From assembly GCA_023264755.1 (NCBI GenBank), contig JAHFVB010000259.1, positions 1 to 7,220 on the forward strand: a stretch of DNA of 7,220 nucleotides, written 5' to 3'. Each line of letters opens with the position of its first letter. Positions within the stretch are counted from its first letter, which is position 1. This document shows, one piece after another, positions 1 through 5,937 of this stretch. The notes below the pieces were generated by a model. It was given only the letters and a program-made list of their open reading frames with translations. It was not told the DNA's origin and ran no database searches. Source of the DNA: Mycobacterium sp. Lineage in GTDB: Bacteria > Actinomycetota > Actinomycetes > Mycobacteriales > Mycobacteriaceae. A program made the translations under genes and the position numbers.

Positions 1-56
1 AGGCCGATGCCCTTACTGGCACCGGTGACCACGACGATCTTGTCGGCGAGATTCAT
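1..56 (-). CDS. Short-chain dehydrogenase/reductase, N-terminal fragment (runs off left edge)
   Basis: Read on the minus strand, this begins MNLADKIVVVTGASKGIG. That is the first beta strand and the glycine-rich TGxxxGxG loop (TGASKGIG) that binds NAD(P) in classical short-chain dehydrogenases/reductases. Only about 19 residues lie in the window, so the catalytic Ser/Tyr/Lys, the cofactor preference and the substrate cannot be seen. An ATG two codons earlier (position 62, adding Met-Asp) is also in frame. I prefer 56 because AGGGAA (minus strand, 69 to 64) sits about 7 nt upstream of it but only 1 nt from the ATG at 62. The gene is divergent from the lipoprotein gene that starts at 228. SDR assignment is secure; anything more specific is not possible. 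Confidence 0.8.
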   Translation of the reverse strand, partial: MNLADKIVVVTGASKGIG

Positions 57-156
57 GTCCATGTTCCCTAGCTTGCGCCATGGAGGGCAGCTGACGGCGA
101 GTTTGCGACCGCGGCGGGACGAGCCACCAAGCTTTCACCAAGGCCGTCCGGACAAC

Positions 157-176
157 GTTTCCCGGGGGTTTCCCGG
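157..176. repeat. Two GTTTCCCGG direct repeats, 11-bp period
   Basis: GTTTCCCGG occurs at 157-165 and again at 168-176, an exact 9-mer repeated with an 11-bp period, about one helical turn. The same stretch can fold as CCGGG/CCCGG around GGTTT. It lies in the divergent spacer between the SDR and the lipoprotein gene. Such phasing would suit a protein binding two half-sites on one face of the DNA, but no known motif is recognised and chance is possible in GC-rich DNA. Confidence 0.4.
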
Positions 177-210
177 CGCGGACCCAATGCGCGGACCCGA
201 TGCGCAGAAT
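176..210. repeat. Tandem 13-bp repeat upstream of lipoprotein gene
   Basis: GCGCGGACCCAAT (176-188) is followed directly by GCGCGGACCCGAT (189-201), 12 of 13 bases identical. A degenerate partial copy, GCGCAGAAT, follows at 202-210. The array ends just before the GGAAGGA ribosome binding site (211-217), so it would lie in the 5' leader or core promoter of the lipoprotein gene. It may be a replication-slippage repeat or a regulatory array; the sequence does not decide between them. Confidence 0.55.
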
Positions 211-227
211 GGAAGGACGACGACGAG

Positions 228-1412
228 ATGGCCAACACGACGCGGCCCGCCAGGATGGGGTGGATCGCCCTGGCCGCGGTCATCGCCTTGGCGGGTTGCG
301 GTTCATCGCCGAGCACCCACGCGACACCGTCGACTCCAGCCCCGTCGATTCCGGTGCCGCAGTCAGCGCCATCGGCGTGCTTGCAGCTGGGCGGCACGCT
401 CGACCCGGATCGGAGCTGTCGGGTGCACGCCGCCGGGGCCGGCTACTCGCTGCGACTCGGCTTTCCGGTCGACTACCCCGACCAGCAGGCCGTGACCGAC
501 TACCTCAAGCGGCAACGGGATGACTTCGTCGAGTTCGCGCAGCACACCCCGCCGACGGGTCGCCCCGCTCCGTATTCGCTCGACGTCGAGGGCACGGAGT
601 ATCGCTCGGCGGGTACGCGCAGCCTGGTGTTCGACGTCGAGAACGACGAAGGCGCGGCGCACCAGGGTCATCCCGATACCTCGTACGAGGTGTTCAACTA
701 CGACCTCGTCAAGAGCGTCCCGATCACCTGGGAGTCGTTGTTTCGACCGGGTGTCGATCCGGTCGGTCTGCTGTTCCCGATCGTCGCGCCGAAACTTGCC
801 GAACACTTTGGGGCAGAGGTCATCCCAGCGTTGCGCGAGGCGGGGGCCAAGGCGTACCAGCACTTCGCCATCACCGATGACGCCGTGATCTTCTTCTTCG
901 GCGAGAGTCAGCTGGGCAACAGCGACGCTGGGCCGTACCGGGTTTCGGTGGCGCGCAGCCGGCTCGACTCCGCGCTGGCGATACCGCCCGTCCCGCAGGC
1001 GCCGCCGTGCGGTTCCGGACAGGTGGTGGTGACTGCCGAAAGGCCGTTGTCGGGGGCCACCCATCGCGGGGTGCGGCTCACCTTCACGCTGGCCGCAGGC
1101 GCGAGCCCATGCACCCTGACCGGTTATCCGGGCGTCGACTCGGGGGCCGGCGGGCCACTGCTGCATGCCGAACGCACGGTCAGTGGGTACCTGGGCGGCT
1201 TGCCGGACGACGCCCCGACCACCGTCACGCTGTCGGCGCTCCACCCAGCACATGCCATCGTGGAGGGCGACGCCGTCGATGCTGCAGGCAACCAGTGCCC
1301 CACCTACACCGACTTGCTGGTGACCGTTCCGGACACCAGCGACACCAGCGTCGTCGCGACGACCATCGACACATGCACTCTGGCGGTGCATCCGATCGGC
1401 AGCGACGCGTGA
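228..1412 (+). CDS. Secreted lipoprotein: MPT64/RsiV-like (DUF3298-type) domain plus DUF4232-like domain
   Basis: This 394-residue protein is probably exported and lipid-anchored. Residues 1-23 form a signal peptide (Arg6 and Arg9, then a hydrophobic stretch 12-22) ending in the lipobox L21-A-G-C24. A Ser/Thr/Pro-rich linker runs to about residue 50. Residues about 72-250 resemble mycobacterial MPT64 (Rv1980c) and the RsiV/DUF3298 group: RSLVFDVEND (131-140), VFNYDLVKSVPITWESLF (155-172), LLFPIVAPKL (181-190) and HFAITDDAVIFFFG (212-225) match MPT64 segments as I remember them. Residues about 258-390 look like DUF4232, with cysteines 261, 295, 357 and 383 likely forming disulfides; Cys51 and Cys64 may pair too. 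The start at 228 follows GGAAGGA at 211-217. The biochemical role is unknown: MPT64 is a secreted antigen and RsiV is an anti-sigma factor. No sigma factor gene is adjacent, so an anti-sigma role is not supported here. A hairpin follows the stop codon. Confidence 0.85.
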   Translation: MANTTRPARMGWIALAAVIALAGCGSSPSTHATPSTPAPSIPVPQSAPSACLQLGGTLDPDRSCRVHAAGAGYSLRLGFPVDYPDQQAVTDYLKRQRDDFVEFAQHTPPTGRPAPYSLDVEGTEYRSAGTRSLVFDVENDEGAAHQGHPDTSYEVFNYDLVKSVPITWESLFRPGVDPVGLLFPIVAPKLAEHFGAEVIPALREAGAKAYQHFAITDDAVIFFFGESQLGNSDAGPYRVSVARSRLDSALAIPPVPQAPPCGSGQVVVTAERPLSGATHRGVRLTFTLAAGASPCTLTGYPGVDSGAGGPLLHAERTVSGYLGGLPDDAPTTVTLSALHPAHAIVEGDAVDAAGNQCPTYTDLLVTVPDTSDTSVVATTIDTCTLAVHPIGSDA

Positions 1413-1452
1413 GCGGCGACCGCTGAGCGGGCCGCGGCGACCGGGGCGCCGC
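1412..1452 (+). terminator. Twin GC hairpins after lipoprotein gene
   Basis: Two perfect short stem-loops lie directly after the stop codon: AGCGG-CGA-CCGCT (1412-1424), and GCGGCG/CGCCGC around a 7-nt loop (1434-1452). The 10-mer GCGGCGACCG occurs in both (1413-1422 and 1434-1443). There is no T-tract, as is common for mycobacterial terminators. The second stem ends 1 nt before the -10 hexamer of the next gene, so it could also act as an operator or affect promoter access. Confidence 0.45.
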
Positions 1453-1453
1453 T

Positions 1454-1459
1454 TACCAT
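1454..1459 (+). promoter_or_regulatory. -10 element (TACCAT) of a probable leaderless promoter for the LacI-type gene
   Basis: TACCAT fits the mycobacterial TANNNT -10 consensus and ends 6 nt before the ATG at 1466, so transcription would begin at or next to the A of the start codon. No Shine-Dalgarno-like sequence lies upstream of this ATG, which agrees with leaderless translation, a frequent arrangement in mycobacteria. No convincing -35 is visible; that region is the GC hairpin. Confidence 0.5.
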
Positions 1460-1465
1460 GACCCG

Positions 1466-2455
1466 ATGGCAGCAAGGGGAACGCCGCGGCCCACCAAGGC
1501 CGACGTGGCTCGCCTGGCCAATGTCTCGGCGGCCACCGTGTCGTACGTGCTCAACGACGTGGCGGGCCAGACCATCTCGGCGCAGACGCGGGCGGCCGTC
1601 CACGCGGCCGCCAAGCAGCTGGGTTACCGGCCCAATCTCGCGGCCCGCAACCTGGCCGTCGGGGCCAGCGGCGTCATGTTGTACGTCGTGCCGCGCATCG
1701 CGCTCGGCGAGCTCTTGCTCGAGGTGGGTAGCCGGATGACGGCCGCGCTGGCGGGTCACGGTGTCGTGTTGTCGATGCAGTTCGAAACCGACGACGGTCA
1801 GAACGTGGTCGACGCCGTCGCCGACCTGAACCCCATCGCAGTTACCAGCGTCTTCCCGCTGGGCGGGGCGGCGCTGGAGGCCGTCACCGCGGCGGGCATC
1901 CCGCAAATCCACCTGGGCAGTGCGCAATTGCACGCGATGGGTGCCCTGCACCTGACCGTCGGCGAGCTGCGCATCGAGCACTTGGTTGCGCGGGGGCATC
2001 GCAAGCTGGCCTTCGCCGGCTCCGACGTCGAGACGCTGCGTCCGCTGGGGGAGTACTGGCTGGAGGGGCTGCGGGTAGCGGCCGCGAAACGGGGGCTGCC
2101 CGAGCTCGTGGTCGGGAGGGTGGCCTCGGACGGCTCGGACGCGGCGGAGCTGGTCAAGGGTTGGGTGGACTCCGGAATGACCGCGGTCTGCGCGCAGAGT
2201 GACGAGACGGCCTTCGTGGTGCTGCACGGGGTGCGGGAGGCCGGGCTGCGTTGTCCGCAGGACCTGGCGGTGATGGGCGTCGACGCGGGTGCGCTCGGCG
2301 CGGTCAGTGCGCCGCCGCTGACCTCGGTCGGGTTCGACGCAGCGACCATCGTCGACGTTTCCGTCGCGGCGATGATGACGGAGTTGGGCTATCCGAGCGA
2401 GGGGGAGCCGAGCAGTGTGAACGTCGCACGCTTGATTCAGCGAGCCTCGACCTAA
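1466..2455 (+). CDS. LacI/GalR-family transcriptional regulator
   Basis: This 329-residue protein has the LacI layout. The N-terminal helix-turn-helix spans residues 10-30 (TKADVARLANVSAATVSYVLN). The hinge segment LGYRPNLAARNL at 52-63 has the conserved YRPN and the minor-groove lever leucine (Leu63). A periplasmic-binding-protein-like effector domain follows from about 68 to the end, with the family's late segment VMGVDAGALGAVSAPPLTSVGFD. In most members this reads GFDD; here it is GVDAG, so the effector pocket may be unusual. It should bind a palindromic operator as a dimer; the effector is unknown and need not be a sugar. ATG 1466 is chosen because it places the helix-turn-helix at the normal distance from the N terminus and lies at the predicted transcription start. 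The P450-kinase operon lies 121 bp downstream in the same direction, and its promoter palindrome is a plausible target. Confidence 0.92.
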   Translation: MAARGTPRPTKADVARLANVSAATVSYVLNDVAGQTISAQTRAAVHAAAKQLGYRPNLAARNLAVGASGVMLYVVPRIALGELLLEVGSRMTAALAGHGVVLSMQFETDDGQNVVDAVADLNPIAVTSVFPLGGAALEAVTAAGIPQIHLGSAQLHAMGALHLTVGELRIEHLVARGHRKLAFAGSDVETLRPLGEYWLEGLRVAAAKRGLPELVVGRVASDGSDAAELVKGWVDSGMTAVCAQSDETAFVVLHGVREAGLRCPQDLAVMGVDAGALGAVSAPPLTSVGFDAATIVDVSVAAMMTELGYPSEGEPSSVNVARLIQRAST

Positions 2456-2470
2456 CCCACTACTGGCCCA

Positions 2471-2480
2471 CACGCGCGTG
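2471..2480. repeat. Perfect 10-bp palindrome CACGCGCGTG
   Basis: CACGCGCGTG is self-complementary and lies 15 bp after the stop codon of the LacI-type gene. Without a loop or T-tract it is a poor terminator. It could be a protein-binding site upstream of the P450 promoter, or chance in GC-rich DNA. Confidence 0.25.
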
Positions 2481-2494
2481 AAGGGCAAACCGCG

Positions 2495-2546
2495 CAAGTT
2501 CTTGTCGAGCAGCCGCTCAGCCCGGTAACTTACGCGGGTAAGTAAC
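2495..2546 (+). promoter_or_regulatory. P450 operon promoter with two operator-like palindromes
   Basis: A -35-like TTGTCG (2502-2507) and a -10 TAACTT (2526-2531, TANNNT) are separated by 18 bp, giving a start near 2538 and a leader of about 39 nt. Palindrome 1, CAAG-TT-CTTG (2495-2504), overlaps the -35. Palindrome 2 spans 2525-2546 with 9-bp arms GTAACTTAC and GTAAGTAAC around GCGG; eight of nine arm pairs match. It covers the -10 and the predicted start and is centred on a C-G step, as LacI-family operators are. The length and symmetry would also suit a TetR-family repressor. The position predicts repression. Palindromes and hexamers are seen directly; the regulator's identity is inferred. 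Confidence 0.65.
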
Positions 2547-2576
2547 TCTCGTCAGCCCTCAGAGAGGTGGACCCAA

Positions 2577-3788
2577 GTGGCCATCGGCACGACCGACGCA
2601 GCCAACGACGTGTACTTCGACCCGTACCGCGTCGACATCAACGCCGACCCCTATCCCACGTTCCGCCGGCTGCGCGAAGAGGCGCCGCTGTACTACAACT
2701 CCGAGCACGACTTCTACGCGATCAGCCGCTACGAGGACGTCAACCGCGGCATCGTCGACCACGGCACGTTCAGCTCGGCCAAGGGCGCGATCCTCGAGCT
2801 GATCAGGGCGGACTTCCCGATCCCGTCGGGCGTGCTGATATTCGAGGATCCCCCGATCCACGACATCCACCGCAAGCTGCTGGCCCGCATGTTCACTCCC
2901 CGCAAGATCGCCCTCCTCGAGGAGAAGATCCGGCAGTACTGCGTCGAGAGCCTGGACCCGGTCGTCGGCACCGGCAGGTTCGACTTCGTCACCGACCTGG
3001 GTGCCCTTATGCCGATGAAGACCATCAGCGCGTTGATCGGCATTCCCGAACAGGACCAGCAGGCCGTGCGCGACCACGTCACCGGCCAGATGAAGACCGA
3101 GGCCGGAAAGCCGATGAAGGCCGCTGAAGAGGGGCTGGTCAGCGGAGACATCTTCGCCGACTACATCGACTGGCGCGTCGACAATCCGTCCGACGACATC
3201 ATGACCGAACTGCTCAACGTCGAGTTCGTCGACGAGTTCGGCGTCACCCGCAGGCTCACCCGCGACGAACTGCTCATCTACCTCAACGTCGTGGCCGGAG
3301 CCGGAAACGACACCACCACTCGGCTGATCGGTTGGGCTGGAAAGGTCTTGGCCGAACATCCCGACCAACGCCGCCAACTCGTCGAAAACCCCAGCTTGAT
3401 CCCCAAGGCCGTCGAGGAACTCGTTCGCTACGAGCCGCCGGCCCCGCACGTCGCCCGCTACGTCACGCGCGACGTCGAAATCCACGGCCAGACGGTGCCG
3501 CGGGGCGCGGTGATGATGATGCTCATCGGCGCCGCCAACCGCGACGACCGTCAGTTCCCCCCGGACGGCGACGTCTTCGACATCAACCGCGAACAGCGCG
3601 CGCATCTCGGCTTCAGCGTCGGCGCCCACTACTGTCTGGGCTCGGCGCTGGCCCGGCTCGAAGGTCGTGTCGCGCTGGAGGAAGTGCTCAAGCGATTCCC
3701 GGAGTGGGAAGTGGACCTGCCCAACGCGGAGTTCTCCACGACCTCGACCATCCGCGGCTGGGATCGCATGCCGGCGTTCGTCGCATGA
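2577..3788 (+). CDS. Cytochrome P450, CYP189-like
   Basis: A soluble bacterial P450 of 403 residues, the usual length, with no membrane anchor. Oxygen-activating I-helix motif A242-G-N-D-T246 and the K-helix ExxR at E281-ELV-R284 count (E281, R284) are present. The haem-ligand loop is F346-S-V-G-A-H-Y-C353-L-G355, with Cys353 as the haem thiolate. The loop has Ser where most bacterial P450s have Gly after the Phe. The N terminus (YFDPYRVDINADPYPTFRR) and the PPAPHVARYV segment resemble mycobacterial CYP189 proteins as I remember them; this subfamily call is from memory. The GTG start at 2577 is supported by AGAGAGG at 2561-2567, about 9 nt upstream, and because the conserved N-terminal segment begins just after it. 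It needs ferredoxin and ferredoxin reductase; neither is encoded here. The substrate is unknown. The stop codon overlaps the ATG of the next gene. Confidence 0.95.
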   Translation: MAIGTTDAANDVYFDPYRVDINADPYPTFRRLREEAPLYYNSEHDFYAISRYEDVNRGIVDHGTFSSAKGAILELIRADFPIPSGVLIFEDPPIHDIHRKLLARMFTPRKIALLEEKIRQYCVESLDPVVGTGRFDFVTDLGALMPMKTISALIGIPEQDQQAVRDHVTGQMKTEAGKPMKAAEEGLVSGDIFADYIDWRVDNPSDDIMTELLNVEFVDEFGVTRRLTRDELLIYLNVVAGAGNDTTTRLIGWAGKVLAEHPDQRRQLVENPSLIPKAVEELVRYEPPAPHVARYVTRDVEIHGQTVPRGAVMMMLIGAANRDDRQFPPDGDVFDINREQRAHLGFSVGAHYCLGSALARLEGRVALEEVLKRFPEWEVDLPNAEFSTTSTIRGWDRMPAFVA

Positions 3789-4855
3789 CCGCGGCGCTGG
3801 CCGTCCCCAGGGACTGGTCCGAGCTCACCCCGGATTGGATGACCGCCGCGCTGGCGGCACACCATCCCGATGTCGTCGTCGACACCGTCACGATCGACAT
3901 GCGCGACGACGGCACCAACCGGCGCGCACGGTTGGCGCTGACCTATGCGGACGGCCCGGCGGGACCTTCTACGGTATTCGCCAAGGCCGTGGATCCAGAG
4001 CACAAGTTTCTGATCAAGCTGACCAGCGGACTGCTACACGAGCCGCGGCTATTCAAGTCGAAAGTTGTTCTGCCACTGGAGCATCCAGTCGTCTACGCGG
4101 CAGTGATCGACGAGGTCGACGAAGAGTTCGTGCTGGTGATGGAGGACCTGACCGCACGAGGTGCGGACCCTCGCGATGCGACCAGGCCGCTGACGGTGGA
4201 ACAGGCCGAGCGCGGCGTGCGGGGGCTCGGCCGGCTGCACGGCCGATACTGGGGTCGACGCGTCGAGCGCCCGGAGCTGGACTGGCTGGAGCCGTTCGTG
4301 CCGTGGGAGGGCATGGGGGCCGCCCCGCTACCCGCCGCACTCGACCGGCTCGGGAAGGACGCCCCGGACTCGGTGCACGCGCTGACCATCGAGGGGCTCA
4401 TCGACGACGTATGGAAGCCCTACATCCGCACGCTCCTAATGGGGCCGCCGACGCTGTTGCACGGTGACGCGCACGTCGGTAACACCTACCTGCTCCCCGA
4501 CGGGGACGTCGGCTTCCTCGATTGGCAGGTTGCCCGCCGCGGGAACTTCTCACTCGACCTCGGCTACTTCCTGCAGGGTGCGCTGACCACCGAGGAGCGC
4601 AGGCACAGCGAGCGCGCATTGCTCGAGAGTTACCGGGACGCCCTGGAACTGCCCGCTGCCGAAATGCCGTCGACGGAGGAAGTCTGGCTGCGTTACCGCG
4701 CTTCGGTGGCACACGGTCTGACGCTGTGGCTGTGTACTGCCAGCGCAGGCGAATTGTGGCAACGTCCCGACATCGCCCTGGCCTTGGCGCAGCGGTATGC
4801 GGCGGCCTACGAGGACCTGCAGACTGCGCAGGCCTTGGTGGAGTTGACGTCCTGA
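3785..4855 (+). CDS. Phosphotransferase/kinase of the aminoglycoside phosphotransferase (APH) fold
   Basis: The 356-residue protein carries APH/choline-kinase-type motifs. VFAKAVD contains a candidate ATP-binding lysine (Lys67), and FVLVMEDL (115-122) resembles the nucleotide-binding hinge strand. H226-G-D-A-H-V-G-N233 is the catalytic Brenner-type loop, with Asp228 the likely catalytic base and Asn233 a metal ligand. FLDWQ with Asp246 takes the place of the kinase DFG aspartate. The family phosphorylates hydroxyl groups of small molecules; APH-like genes are common in mycobacteria next to P450 and acyl-CoA genes, and antibiotic resistance should not be assumed. ATG 3785 overlaps the P450 stop as ATGA, implying translational coupling. 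A second in-frame ATG at 3839 is less likely: the start at 3785 keeps the segment WSELTPDWMTAAL, usual near the N terminus of this group. The substrate is unknown; the P450 product is an attractive candidate. Confidence 0.9.
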   Translation: MTAALAVPRDWSELTPDWMTAALAAHHPDVVVDTVTIDMRDDGTNRRARLALTYADGPAGPSTVFAKAVDPEHKFLIKLTSGLLHEPRLFKSKVVLPLEHPVVYAAVIDEVDEEFVLVMEDLTARGADPRDATRPLTVEQAERGVRGLGRLHGRYWGRRVERPELDWLEPFVPWEGMGAAPLPAALDRLGKDAPDSVHALTIEGLIDDVWKPYIRTLLMGPPTLLHGDAHVGNTYLLPDGDVGFLDWQVARRGNFSLDLGYFLQGALTTEERRHSERALLESYRDALELPAAEMPSTEEVWLRYRASVAHGLTLWLCTASAGELWQRPDIALALAQRYAAAYEDLQTAQALVELTS

Positions 4856-4904
4856 CCGACTCCGCTTACTGGCGGCCGTGCGACCCGGTCGACGCCACCA
4901 CCGA

Positions 4905-4921
4905 CACCGGTGACACCGGTG
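4905..4921. repeat. Double CACCGGTG palindrome
   Basis: CACCGGTG, itself a perfect 8-bp palindrome, occurs at 4905-4912 and 4914-4921 separated by one A. The 17-bp unit is symmetric except for the central base. It lies 50 bp after the kinase stop codon and 116 bp before the transporter start. It could be a hairpin terminator without a T-tract, or a paired binding site for the transporter gene. The rest of the 181-bp spacer (4856-5036) holds only a weak TANNNT match (TACGGT, 4952-4957) flanked by CTAC/GTAG. Confidence 0.4.
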
Positions 4922-5036
4922 CTCGACGCGAAGCCGACTGACCGCACCCTCTACGGTGTAGGCAGGCGGGAGTCGTCGCTCGAACCCAGGAATGGAGTGT
5001 CCGGAACGGTGGTGCGACGCTCTTGATGGGACACGA

Positions 5037-5930
5037 ATGATGGGACACGGGCTCGTCGTCTTCTTTGCCCTGTGCGCCGCCGTCTTCATGGCCGTCGGCA
5101 TCGTGGTCCGACAGCGCGCGACGATGGACCTGCCCGCCGAACACGGCGTCAGCACCGTCATGTTCACCACCTTGCTGCGCCGTCCGGTCTGGTGGGCTGG
5201 CACCGGAGCGGCCGTGCTGGGCTACGTGTTCCAGGCGCTGGCGCTGACCACCGGCTCGTTGATCCTGGTGCAGCCGCTGCTGATGTCGGCGCTGCTGTTC
5301 ACGCTGCCGCTGAGTGCCCGGCTGGGCAAGCGCAGGGTCACCCGCAGCGAGTGGCTGTGGGCGGCGCTGCTGACGGTCGGGCTCGCCGTGTTCGTGCTGC
5401 TGGCCCGCCCGGGGCCGCAGGACAGTCCAGCGTCGCTGCCGGTCTCGGCGATCGCCGCCGGTGGCAGCGCGCTCGTCATCCTGGGTTGTGTCGTGGCGGC
5501 CGTCCGCATCGGCGGCTGGCAGCGCGCGGCTCTGCTGGCCGTCGCGGTCGGGGTGCTGTTCGGCGTCGTCGCGGTGACCACGAAGATCGTCATGCACGTG
5601 GCCGACGAACGTGGGCTGCTGGCCCTGCTGGCCACGCCCGCTCCCTACGCGCTGATCGTGCTTGGGGTCATCGCAACGCTGTTGCAGCAGTCCGCGTTTC
5701 ACGCCGGCGCGTTGCAGATGACGGTACCAACGATGTTGGTGCTGGAGCCCGTCGTCGCCGTGCTGCTCGGCGCCGTCGTGCTGGGCGAGCAACTCGAGGC
5801 GGGCCGGTACGAAGGCATCGCACTCGCGGTGGCCGTGGTCGCGATGGTGGCGGCGACCGTGGCGCTGGGCCGGGGCGAGGGTGCCTACGAAGAAGAGCTC
5901 GAGCGCAAGGCAGCCCGCGAAGCGGCCTGA
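5037..5930 (+). CDS. EamA/DMT-type (NIPA-like) multipass membrane transporter
   Basis: A 297-residue, very hydrophobic protein with about nine visible membrane segments: roughly 5-25, 53-71, 74-93, 106-123, 137-157, 161-182, 203-219, 230-250 and 259-277. A tenth may be missed. The layout, a short-loop bundle with the late segment E237-PVVAVLLGAVVLG-E251, is typical of drug/metabolite transporters (EamA) and related NIPA-like proteins. The C-terminal tail is charged (EEELERKAAREAA) and probably cytoplasmic. Substrate and direction of transport are unknown. An upstream ATG at 4992 would add 15 polar residues, including two cysteines, before the first membrane helix. I prefer 5037 because GATGGGA (5025-5031) lies 5 nt upstream; ATG 5040 is equally possible. 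The gene is followed 7 bp later by the convergent methyltransferase stop codon. Confidence 0.87.
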   Translation: MMGHGLVVFFALCAAVFMAVGIVVRQRATMDLPAEHGVSTVMFTTLLRRPVWWAGTGAAVLGYVFQALALTTGSLILVQPLLMSALLFTLPLSARLGKRRVTRSEWLWAALLTVGLAVFVLLARPGPQDSPASLPVSAIAAGGSALVILGCVVAAVRIGGWQRAALLAVAVGVLFGVVAVTTKIVMHVADERGLLALLATPAPYALIVLGVIATLLQQSAFHAGALQMTVPTMLVLEPVVAVLLGAVVLGEQLEAGRYEGIALAVAVVAMVAATVALGRGEGAYEEELERKAAREAA

Positions 5931-5937
5931 AGTTCTC

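Noticed and set aside
1304..2497. Minus-strand open frame of 397 codons over the LacI-type gene
   Set aside because: Its translation is Arg/His/Gln-rich with no domain, and it overlaps a clear LacI-type protein along its full length.
2495..2504. Firm KstR2 (cholesterol regulon) operator
   Set aside because: Only the CAAGnnCTTG core is present, without the outer A and T of the consensus, and no cholesterol ring-degradation gene lies nearby. It is kept only as a possibility in the findings.
2559..3629. Long minus-strand open frame (356 codons) opposite the P450 gene
   Set aside because: It is the antisense shadow of the P450 gene, created by strong third-position GC bias. Its translation is low-complexity (rich in Asp, Val, Gly, Ala and His) with no recognisable motif, while the plus strand has all P450 signatures.
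3332..3784. Upstream extension of the kinase reading frame into the P450 gene
   Set aside because: The extension is Arg/Pro-rich out-of-frame P450 sequence. The ATGA overlap at 3785 and the family's usual N terminus place the true start there.
3785..4855. Aminoglycoside resistance gene
   Set aside because: The APH fold is shared by many kinases of small metabolites. The coupling to a P450 and the ordinary codon use, with no mobile element nearby, argue for housekeeping or accessory metabolism rather than acquired resistance.
4856..4941. Open stretch after the kinase stop, in another frame, reading to a TGA at 4939-4941 (includes DSAYWRPCDP)
   Set aside because: It has no ATG or GTG start with a ribosome binding site in this stretch, and the tandem Asp-Thr-Gly residues simply reflect the CACCGGTG repeat. 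A frameshift extension of the kinase is not needed, because the protein already has normal length.
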